From DAISJM01 sp036821485 (GTDB taxonomy: Bacteria; Verrucomicrobiota; Kiritimatiellia; CAIQIC01; JAGNIJ01), in the NCBI GenBank assembly GCA_036821485.1, contig DAISJM010000099.1, positions 1-6,383 on the forward strand: 6,383 nt of DNA, written 5' to 3'. How positions within the stretch are numbered: position 1 is the first letter of the stretch; each line of letters starts with the position of its first letter. This document shows positions 1 through 5,943 of the stretch, one piece after another. The position numbers were made by a program, and so were the translations under genes. The notes beneath the pieces were generated by a model. That model had not been told where the DNA came from. It did not search any database and worked only from the letters and a program-made list of their open reading frames with translations.

Positions 1-1
1 G

Positions 2-274
2 ACTCAGAGCTCTGACATAGCGGCGCTGATCCGGGAGATACGAGGTCGTCTTGGGATTACTCAAGAGGAGCTTGCTGCACAGCTCGGAGTTACGCTGCCG
101 ACCATAAACCGGTGGGAGAATGGTCGGGTCGCGCCATCGAAGTTGGCCATCCGGCAGATCGAGCAGCTTCTCCGTAACATGGCCGACGACGGCGAGGACC
201 TTCTCGCCACGTTCCTCGATCTGGGACTGAGAAGAATGGGCAAAGCCGGTGACGGCGCGAATCCAGGGAGGTGA
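2..274 (+). CDS. XRE-family HTH transcriptional regulator (5' partial)
   Basis: Ninety codons are open from the window edge to a TGA at 272-274, with no start codon inside the frame, so the 5' end is missing. The visible protein carries a classical Cro/C1-type helix-turn-helix at about residues 6-50. Its core reads ITQEELAAQLGV, then TLPTINRWENG, then RVAPS; the TQEELA helix, the recognition helix and the W-E-N-G turn are all recognisable. Small XRE proteins with this fold bind operator DNA as dimers and often control the defence genes beside them. The start of the HTH lies only about 10 residues from the edge, so perhaps only a few codons are lost. After the HTH there is only a short tail of about 35 residues (LLATFLDLGLRRM, then a Gly/Arg-rich end) and no effector or sensor domain. 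The stop is 2 nt before the ATPase start, implying co-transcription and translational coupling. A role as operon autoregulator is inferred; no operator is visible because the upstream DNA is outside the window. Confidence 0.85.
   Translation, partial: TQSSDIAALIREIRGRLGITQEELAAQLGVTLPTINRWENGRVAPSKLAIRQIEQLLRNMADDGEDLLATFLDLGLRRMGKAGDGANPGR
265..271 (+). promoter_or_regulatory. Ribosome binding site that fixes the ATPase start at ATG 277
   Basis: AGGGAGG lies 5 nt upstream of ATG 277, an ideal Shine-Dalgarno distance. A longer frame could begin at GTG 271, but that codon overlaps the SD itself and has no other SD ahead of it. ATG 277 is therefore the better start. The SD sits in the last codons of the HTH gene, so translation of the two genes is probably coupled. 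Confidence 0.75.
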
Positions 275-276
275 AC

Positions 277-2973
277 ATGCTTGGACTTACACTACGAAGC
301 GAGTTTCAAGGGCGTCGCCTGAAGGGCACGGCCATTGAATTGGCCACCGCGACTCAGGGTGCGGCCGCAGACTTCCTGCGCATCACATATCCTACGATGG
401 ATGTTCTCAAGACCATCGAGGCAGCCGCTCCGGACCATGGGCGTCCCGTAATCCTCGTGGGGGAAAGAGGCCAGGGTAAGTCGCACATCATGGCGGCGCT
501 CTGTCACGCTCTGACCGACAACGGGGAGACATCCAAATGGCTGGGTCACTGGTCGCAGATGCTCGGAAACCCGAAGCTGAAGAAAATTCAACTTCGCACC
601 GGGATGCACGTCATCAGCGAAAGTCTGCACCGGCAACGGTACAAACACCTCTGGGATCTTCTGTTTGAATGCCACCCGGATGGTGCCCACTGCCGTGGTA
701 TATGGGAAGGGCTGGGTGACAAGAAGCCTGACATCCCGAGCGACAAGATCCTCCTGCAGATGTTCAGCCACACCCCGACGGCTCTGGTTCTCGACGAGTA
801 CCAGACGTGGTTCGACGGGCTGACGAACACGAAACAGTTCCCGTGGCGGACGTGGGCGTTCAACTTCATCCAGCTCCTCTCCGAGATCGCCAAGGACCAC
901 CCGGACAAGCTTCTGCTTGTCGTTTCCGTCCGCAACGGGGGCACGGATGCCTTTCAGCAAATTCAGCGCGTCGCTCCGGTGATCGTGGACTTCAAGGGCC
1001 CGGAAGCGAAACATGACCGACTGCGGCTGCTGTTGCACCGACTCTTCGAGAATCGCATGCAGGTCCCCCCTGCGCAGGTCGAGTCTACCATCGCGGCTCA
1101 TGTCACCGAGTACATTCGGCTCCTCGGTGTCCCTCCATCGGAGCAGGATCGCGTGCGCCGCGAGTTTTGCGAGGCATGGCCATTTGCACCGCACATGATT
1201 CAGCTTCTTGAAGACCAGGTGCTTATCGCCACCCACGCCCAGGAAACCAGGGATCTCATCCGAATCCTGGCAGATCTCTACAAGCGAGGAGGCGACAAGA
1301 GCCCGATCATCACGGCAGCCGATTTCCGAATCGACGACGAGCAGAGCGGCATCACCGCACTCCTTGATTCCGTTGCCAACCAGCACCACGCCAAGCTCAG
1401 GGAGAAGGCCCTCCGCAACCTCGAAGCGGTGAGAAGCGCCGTCGCCTCGACCGGGCAGCCCTTGCCGCACCTGGAAGAAATTCTCAGTGCCCTGTGGCTT
1501 CGCTCACTCGCGGATGTGAATCAAGCCGGAGCCGACCAGCACACGCTGCACGTCGACATCACCCGCGACCGCACCGTCGATGACAATGCGTTCCAGGTGG
1601 AGCTTTCGACCATCGTCGAGAACAGCTTCAATATCCATGCCGATGGCGGGCGATACATCTTCCGCGAGGCGGAAAACCCTCAGGCCAAGCTCATCGCCAG
1701 TGCTCGGAACGATAGGCAGTTCCAAGACGGCGAAGACACAGCCCGCCTAGCGCTGGAGACACGCTACGTGATCGGTGGAGACACGTCCACGGCATCGAAA
1801 TTCCGAGCCGTTGTACTCCCCCGGCTCTGGAAGACCGACCCATGGACGTCGCTTGACGAGGCGGACCAGCCATCTCGATGGGATGATCGCATCCCCGTCC
1901 TGATCGTTCCGGAAGCATCTCCCGGCATGGAGGCAACCCTAGGTTCGTGGCTGCGAAACCACCTGCAGAGCAATCGGAATGTCGTTCGCTTCCTGTTGCC
2001 TCAGGACGGTGCGGAGAACATGTTCACGGATCGCGATCTCCTGATCCTGGCCCGTTGTGTTCACCTCGCCGAGGAATGGAAAGCCCAGAACCCGGAATAC
2101 GGGAAGCTGATGACGAAGTACCAACGCGAGTTGCGTGCAATCCTCAAAGGGCGCTTCCCACGTTTCGCCATCATCTGCAAGTGGAACTATCAGGACCCGA
2201 AAAGCTGCCGGTTCCACATCGAGAACCACCGAGTGGAGGGTGTTCAGATACCGGATGCGGTCGACCGCCTAATCAACGAGAACCTTTTTGTTCCCGAGGA
2301 TTTTGAGACCCTTGCGCTTGCGACCGCCACGAACAACGATACCGTCGGCAAGTTGCTCCGGGAATTGCGGGAGCCGCGCCCCGGCGGAGAGGATTGCATC
2401 CCGTGGCTGGGAGAGACAATCGTCAAGGAGCGGCTCATTCGCCTGTGCGCCAAGGGGAAGATGGCCATCAATCTGCGCGGCATGGAGTATCTCCAGCGGC
2501 AGGACGGCGAGACGGAGGACAGCGCCTGGCGGCGCATGCGCGGCAAGCTCGGCACCGGCAAACACCTTGACGAAACGCACCTTCTTTTGCCGCAGAATGT
2601 TCCCTCGACCGGCGGGGTGACGCCGCCACTGCCCACCGGCGACGGCACACTGCCCATCCAGCCGACGGGAGATGGGAACACGCCGACGACGCCCACGACG
2701 GACGGTGGCACGGTCTATCCGCCGGACACCAGTGGCGGCACCACGCCGAGCATCTTCGACGGGGCTGGCTCCTTCAAGCCGTTGAGTGCCCCGGCGACAT
2801 CATCGCTCAACCTGCTCGGGAAGCTGGAGACTTGGGGGGTCGGTCCCGGAACGCAGATACGGGCGCTTGCTCTGAAGGCCGACAGGCTGACTGGCGCACA
2901 GCTCCACGACATGCTCCGTAAGCTCCCGGACGGCGTCACCTACGAATTGAATATCGAGAAGGAGGATGCCTGA
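277..2973 (+). CDS. DUF499-type P-loop ATPase (BrxC/PglY-like), anti-phage operon
   Basis: This 898-residue protein carries an AAA+/STAND-like P-loop. Walker A is GERGQGKS at residues 62-69 and Walker B is ALVLDEYQTW with the acidic pair D173-E174. VVSVRNGG near residue 210 could be sensor-1-like. An N-terminal FLRITYPT motif (33-40), the segment LLLHRLFENR after the ATPase core, a middle part with ARLALETRYVIGG, and a C-terminal domain LNLLGKLETWGVGPG...LTGAQLHDMLRKLPDG all fit DUF499 (COG1483) ATPases as I remember them. DUF499 proteins occur with DUF1156 methylases in predicted defence loci. BrxC/PglY fill the analogous large-ATPase slot in BREX, where the ATPase works with the methylase and PglZ. 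A Pro/Gly/Thr/Asp-rich linker (about 776-832) separates the bulk of the protein from the last 65 residues. The gene ends in a 1-nt overlap (TGATG) with the PglZ gene. Membership in the broad DUF499/BrxC group is fairly secure; the exact subfamily and any DNA-translocating activity are inferred. Confidence 0.8.
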   Translation: MLGLTLRSEFQGRRLKGTAIELATATQGAAADFLRITYPTMDVLKTIEAAAPDHGRPVILVGERGQGKSHIMAALCHALTDNGETSKWLGHWSQMLGNPKLKKIQLRTGMHVISESLHRQRYKHLWDLLFECHPDGAHCRGIWEGLGDKKPDIPSDKILLQMFSHTPTALVLDEYQTWFDGLTNTKQFPWRTWAFNFIQLLSEIAKDHPDKLLLVVSVRNGGTDAFQQIQRVAPVIVDFKGPEAKHDRLRLLLHRLFENRMQVPPAQVESTIAAHVTEYIRLLGVPPSEQDRVRREFCEAWPFAPHMIQLLEDQVLIATHAQETRDLIRILADLYKRGGDKSPIITAADFRIDDEQSGITALLDSVANQHHAKLREKALRNLEAVRSAVASTGQPLPHLEEILSALWLRSLADVNQAGADQHTLHVDITRDRTVDDNAFQVELSTIVENSFNIHADGGRYIFREAENPQAKLIASARNDRQFQDGEDTARLALETRYVIGGDTSTASKFRAVVLPRLWKTDPWTSLDEADQPSRWDDRIPVLIVPEASPGMEATLGSWLRNHLQSNRNVVRFLLPQDGAENMFTDRDLLILARCVHLAEEWKAQNPEYGKLMTKYQRELRAILKGRFPRFAIICKWNYQDPKSCRFHIENHRVEGVQIPDAVDRLINENLFVPEDFETLALATATNNDTVGKLLRELREPRPGGEDCIPWLGETIVKERLIRLCAKGKMAINLRGMEYLQRQDGETEDSAWRRMRGKLGTGKHLDETHLLLPQNVPSTGGVTPPLPTGDGTLPIQPTGDGNTPTTPTTDGGTVYPPDTSGGTTPSIFDGAGSFKPLSAPATSSLNLLGKLETWGVGPGTQIRALALKADRLTGAQLHDMLRKLPDGVTYELNIEKEDA
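2602..2775 (+). repeat. Low-complexity Pro/Gly/Thr-rich linker in the ATPase, with a degenerate repeat
   Basis: About 57 codons (ATPase residues 776-832) consist almost entirely of P, G, T, D and S. The pentapeptide PTGDG occurs at residues 786 and 796, a 10-residue spacing, followed by related TTDGGT and TSGGTT units. The two copies differ at the DNA level (cccaccggcgacggc versus ccgacgggagatggg), so this is an old degenerate repeat rather than a fresh tandem duplication. It probably forms a flexible tether between the ATPase body and the compact C-terminal domain. Confidence 0.6.
2959..2966 (+). promoter_or_regulatory. Strong Shine-Dalgarno for the PglZ gene
   Basis: AAGGAGGA is a near-perfect anti-SD match 6 nt upstream of ATG 2973. 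It lies inside the last codons of the ATPase gene, whose stop overlaps this ATG by one base (TGATG). This supports the ATG 2973 start and coupled, comparable expression of the ATPase and PglZ. Confidence 0.75.
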
Positions 2974-3968
2974 TGGCACTGGACCTTCAATTCTTTGACC
3001 ATGTCCAGAAGGCATCCCCGGCTGATGCCTGGGCGGCAATCCTGAAGCGGGCATGGAATCTGTGCGCCGCGCCACTTACGGGCAGCGCACCAGGCGCGGA
3101 AATCGTCCGCCGCGACCACGCGGTGGCCGATATCGATCTCTTTCTCGCGACCTCCAGCTGGGACCTCTGGAAGGTTTACGAGCAGGTGGTTCCGCTCACG
3201 TCCGACCGGCTCGCCAACTGGTGGCAATCCCAATCAGGCGGGAAAGCGATCTTGATTCTCGACGCATTCTCCCTTCGCGAATGCCCTTGGATACTCTCGC
3301 AGGCAGAAGCGCGCGGATTCACGATCCATGACGCAGGCGTCTCTGCGGCAGAACTGCCTGCCGATACCACGCCATTCGCCAAGGCCCTCGGATTCGCGCA
3401 GCGCTCGGCGCTCTCCAACAACGGGGCGGGCGGCGCACACCGCCTGACCAAAGCCCGTGCCGAAAGCACGGACATTTCCTGGCGTGATTGCGCCGACCTG
3501 ATCGGATCGGAGCCCGGCTGGGTCTTCTGGCACCATTGGCCGGACAATCGCCTCCACGAGCACGACGCGCCAGGACGCGGACTCCCTTCCCTTGCGAAGG
3601 AGGCCGAAACGCATCTGACGGGTGACGACTTCTGGCATTTCATCAAACACCTGGCCACGGGAAGGCGCATCGTCATCACCGCCGACCACGGCTATGCCGC
3701 CAGCGGCAATTTCCCAGACTCCAACAAGGATCAGACCGAGTACCTCCGGGAGACCTTCAAGAGCGGGCGATGGAACGATGAGGCCGTGGAGCCGGGCGCA
3801 TGGGTGCCGCCTCTTGACCTCTTGCTGGAGACCCGTCATGGGCGGCACCTCTTCGTCAACGGGCGTCGCAAGTGGAAGAATGCCGGTGGCTACCCGACCC
3901 TCACCCACGGCGGGTTGAGCGTGCTCGAGGTCGCGGTGCCGTGGATCGAGCTTTCGAGGAATGCATAG
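2973..3968 (+). CDS. PglZ-domain protein (alkaline phosphatase superfamily), compact form
   Basis: This 331-residue protein has the spaced motifs of a PglZ domain. They are a hydrophobic strand with ILILDAFSLRE (D97), VFWHHWPDNRLHEHD (about 185-198), RIVITADHGYAASG (D238-H239-G240) and a near C-terminal LTHGGLSVLEVAVPW (H312-G313-G314). The D, DHG and HGG sites match the metal-binding positions expected for the alkaline phosphatase superfamily, and HGGLS.xEV.VP is a very typical PglZ ending. PglZ is the signature protein of BREX and Pgl phage-defence systems. Its biochemical role there is not firmly settled; it has been linked to a phosphatase- or nuclease-like activity and to complex formation with the methylase. 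At 331 residues it is much shorter than the usual BREX PglZ (about 650-900 aa), so it is mostly catalytic domain with a short N-terminus. ATG 2973 is chosen on its strong SD. The next gene starts 9 nt downstream. Confidence 0.85.
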   Translation: MALDLQFFDHVQKASPADAWAAILKRAWNLCAAPLTGSAPGAEIVRRDHAVADIDLFLATSSWDLWKVYEQVVPLTSDRLANWWQSQSGGKAILILDAFSLRECPWILSQAEARGFTIHDAGVSAAELPADTTPFAKALGFAQRSALSNNGAGGAHRLTKARAESTDISWRDCADLIGSEPGWVFWHHWPDNRLHEHDAPGRGLPSLAKEAETHLTGDDFWHFIKHLATGRRIVITADHGYAASGNFPDSNKDQTEYLRETFKSGRWNDEAVEPGAWVPPLDLLLETRHGRHLFVNGRRKWKNAGGYPTLTHGGLSVLEVAVPWIELSRNA

Positions 3969-3973
3969 GAGAG
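3967..3973 (+). promoter_or_regulatory. Shine-Dalgarno for the AAA ATPase gene
   Basis: AGGAGAG begins inside the TAG stop codon of the PglZ gene and lies 4 nt before ATG 3978. It supports that start and keeps the ATPase translationally linked to the PglZ gene. Confidence 0.6.
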
Positions 3974-3977
3974 CGTA

Positions 3978-5363
3978 ATGAAGATAACGATCAAGCATCT
4001 GGGTGCGTTGGATCAGGTCCAGTTTTCACTCGGTGATCTGACCATCATCTGTGGCGAGAACAACACCGGCAAGACGTATGCAACATACGCCTTGTTCGGG
4101 TTCCTATCTTTCTGGCGCGAGGTCTTCTCGGTCGGATTGCCTCGCGAGACAATCGACGAACTGCTGAAGGAAGGGAGTGTCCGAATCAATCTGCGCAGCT
4201 TCGTCGCAGACGCACAGACCATTGTCTCTCGCGGATGCGACGCTTATGCCCAACAACTCCCAAGAGTGTTCGCAGCTCCCAAAGATCGCTTCGAGCACTC
4301 GTCGTTCTACGTCGAGGTCATACCGAATGACCTCAGAGTGAAGAGTAGCTTCGAACGTCGCATGAAGGCTGCAAAGGGAGACCTCTTTCTGCTGACAAAA
4401 GATGCTGATAGCGAGGACCTGTCCGTCACCCTTCTGGTCGAGAAGCAGGACTTTCAACTTCCGCCAGACGCCGTTTACAGGGTGGTCAGTGATGCGATCA
4501 AAGACATCGTCTTTGGAAGTGTCTTTCCAAACCCCTTCATCGCCAGTGCCGAGCGCACCGGGGCAGCGATCTTTCGCAAAGAGCTCAATTTCCCTAGGAA
4601 CCGCATGCTCGAGGAGATGAGCCAAGCGGACAAAAAGATTGATCCACTTGACCTGCTCTTCAAGGTCTACGAGGACTATGCTCTGCCCGTCAAAACCAAT
4701 GTCGAATTCACTCGGCAGCTTGAATCTCTTGTGAAGCAGACCAGCTTCGTAGCAACGGAGCACCCTGAGGTGATGGCCGATTTCTGCGATATCATCGGCG
4801 GTGATTACATGGTCACCCGAGAGGATCAGCTTTACTATGTTCCGAAGGGGAAGAAAGTCCGACTCTCAATGGACGAGAGTTCGAGCGCGGTACGATCCCT
4901 GCTCGATCTTGGGTTCTACCTGCGACATGTGGCCAAACCCGGCGACCTTCTCATGGTGGACGAGCCGGAGCTGAACCTGCACCCGGCGAATCAGCGTCGA
5001 GTGGCTCGTCTGTTCGCCAGACTGATCAATCTTGGTATCAAGGTCTTCATCACGACCCACAGCGACTACATCATCAAGGAACTGAATACGCTGATCATGC
5101 TGGGGCGGGACATTCCCCGGATGCGTGAAATCGCCGAGCGCGAGAAATACAAGCCAGAGGAGATGCTTTCTGCCGACAGCGTGCGTGTCTATATCGCGGA
5201 AGAGGCGCTTGTGGACTTGGGCGACGGCGGGCGCAAGAAGCGGAGGCACACGCTTGTGCCTGCGGACATCAACCAAGAGTTCGGTATTGAGGCCCGTAGC
5301 TTTGATGCGACCATTGACGCAATGAACCGGATTCAGGAAGAGATCGTCTGGGGAGGCGAGTGA
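3978..5363 (+). CDS. AAA ATPase, OLD/AAA15-like (SMC/ABC-type) without TOPRIM
   Basis: This 461-residue protein has the layout of an ABC/SMC-type ATPase. Its N-terminus, MKITIKHLGALDQVQFSLGD, leads into Walker A GENNTGKT at 26-33. Near the C-terminus come a signature-like segment (LSMDESSSAVRSLLDLGFYL), Walker B LLMVDEPELNLHP with D328-E329, and the switch histidine in FITTHSDYI (H361). The intervening region of about 250 residues would form the arm or insertion. Such proteins dimerise on ATP and usually gate a partner nuclease. Classical OLD/GajA proteins carry a C-terminal TOPRIM nuclease, but here only about 100 residues follow H361. They contain a basic GRKKRR patch and no TOPRIM acidic pattern, so any nuclease must be in trans. 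The very next gene, 1 nt downstream, is a probable nuclease. Sampled GC is lower than in the PglZ gene (33/60 at 4261-4320 against 41/60 at 3421-3480), hinting at separate ancestry. The assignment as a defence effector ATPase is inferred from context. Confidence 0.8.
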   Translation: MKITIKHLGALDQVQFSLGDLTIICGENNTGKTYATYALFGFLSFWREVFSVGLPRETIDELLKEGSVRINLRSFVADAQTIVSRGCDAYAQQLPRVFAAPKDRFEHSSFYVEVIPNDLRVKSSFERRMKAAKGDLFLLTKDADSEDLSVTLLVEKQDFQLPPDAVYRVVSDAIKDIVFGSVFPNPFIASAERTGAAIFRKELNFPRNRMLEEMSQADKKIDPLDLLFKVYEDYALPVKTNVEFTRQLESLVKQTSFVATEHPEVMADFCDIIGGDYMVTREDQLYYVPKGKKVRLSMDESSSAVRSLLDLGFYLRHVAKPGDLLMVDEPELNLHPANQRRVARLFARLINLGIKVFITTHSDYIIKELNTLIMLGRDIPRMREIAEREKYKPEEMLSADSVRVYIAEEALVDLGDGGRKKRRHTLVPADINQEFGIEARSFDATIDAMNRIQEEIVWGGE

Positions 5364-5364
5364 A

Positions 5365-5925
5365 ATGTCCGATCTCGATATTCTCAGTCAGATGATCAGA
5401 GCCTCGGCGCGCATCGCTGTGGAGCCCCATTACGACAGGCACAAGGCCGTGCTGACCGAACCGCAATGCCCAGCCTCCAAGGTTGAAATCCGCAACATTC
5501 CGCCAGATGCCGTGATCATCGTCGCTGACAAGTTCCCGGAACCCAATGGCGTTTTCGATGGATCAAGGGGAGAGTGCAAACGAGCGGACTACATTATTGT
5601 GGCTGAGAAGAGCGGTCGCACCGTGGCGGTGTATGTCGAGCTGAAGTGCGCTAACAACGCAACCGCCGCAGACATACAGAACCAGCTTCGTGGAGCACAC
5701 TGTGTGTTCTGCTACTGCCAGGCAATTGGTCGCGACTTCTGGAACGAGCAAAGGTTCCTGCAGAATGCGGTTTATCGCTTTGTCAGCTTCGGGCACACCG
5801 GGAGTATTCGCAAGCGGGGAACCCGAGAGACTCGACACGCGGCAATACATGACCGACCGGATCGTCTCCTGAAGCTCGATTGGGCGACATCGGTTGAATT
5901 CAACAGGATTACAGGCCAGGTTTGA
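5365..5925 (+). CDS. Small putative PD-(D/E)XK-like nuclease, partner of the AAA ATPase
   Basis: This 186-residue protein belongs to no named family I recognise. Its centre reads ADYIIV...VAVYVELK, giving D75 on one strand and E92-L93-K94 on the next. Helix DIQNQLRGA follows, with Q105 and Q107. This spacing of D, E-x-K and a downstream Gln in a beta-beta-alpha arrangement is what a PD-(D/E)XK restriction-like nuclease core looks like. The segment AHCVFCYCQ (112-119) contains three cysteines, but without a second pair it does not make a clear zinc site. The C-terminus (RFVSFGHTGSIRKRGTRETRH) is basic and could contact nucleic acid. There is no signal peptide or membrane segment. The start ATG 5365 is 1 nt after the ATPase stop and has a GGGAGG SD at 5351-5356, so the two proteins are almost certainly made together. 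I infer an ATPase/nuclease pair in which this protein is the cutter. The alternative is a non-catalytic adaptor of the ATPase. Confidence 0.6.
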   Translation: MSDLDILSQMIRASARIAVEPHYDRHKAVLTEPQCPASKVEIRNIPPDAVIIVADKFPEPNGVFDGSRGECKRADYIIVAEKSGRTVAVYVELKCANNATAADIQNQLRGAHCVFCYCQAIGRDFWNEQRFLQNAVYRFVSFGHTGSIRKRGTRETRHAAIHDRPDRLLKLDWATSVEFNRITGQV

Positions 5926-5928
5926 AAC

Positions 5929-5933
5929 AAGGA
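5929..5933 (+). promoter_or_regulatory. Shine-Dalgarno for the methylase gene
   Basis: AAGGA sits 10 nt before ATG 5944 in the 18-nt gap after the nuclease gene, which is the longest gap in the operon. It is weaker and further from its start than the other SD sites here, which may mean lower methylase translation. A second in-frame ATG at 5974 has no comparable SD. Confidence 0.5.
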
Positions 5934-5943
5934 TTGACTGAAT

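Noticed and set aside
271..276. GTG 271 as the start of the DUF499 ATPase
   Set aside because: The GTG overlaps the Shine-Dalgarno sequence itself, whereas ATG 277 has it at the ideal 5-nt distance.
292..1470. Minus-strand open frame of 392 codons opposite the DUF499 ATPase
   Set aside because: It is a mirror of a GC-rich coding gene with no recognisable motifs. The plus-strand protein has clear Walker motifs and a proper SD.
3234..3998. Minus-strand open frame of 254 codons opposite the PglZ gene
   Set aside because: The plus-strand frame has all PglZ motifs. The antisense product is Arg/Val/Gly-rich with no domain signal and would run against a tightly coupled operon.
3978..5363. Identification as Gabija GajA or a full OLD nuclease
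   Set aside because: Only about 100 residues follow the switch histidine, and no TOPRIM acidic motifs are visible there.
5365..5925. Identification as the HNH partner of Septu (PtuB) or as a zinc-finger protein
   Set aside because: No HNH motif or paired CxxC sites are present. The single cysteine-rich patch AHCVFCYCQ is not a convincing metal site.
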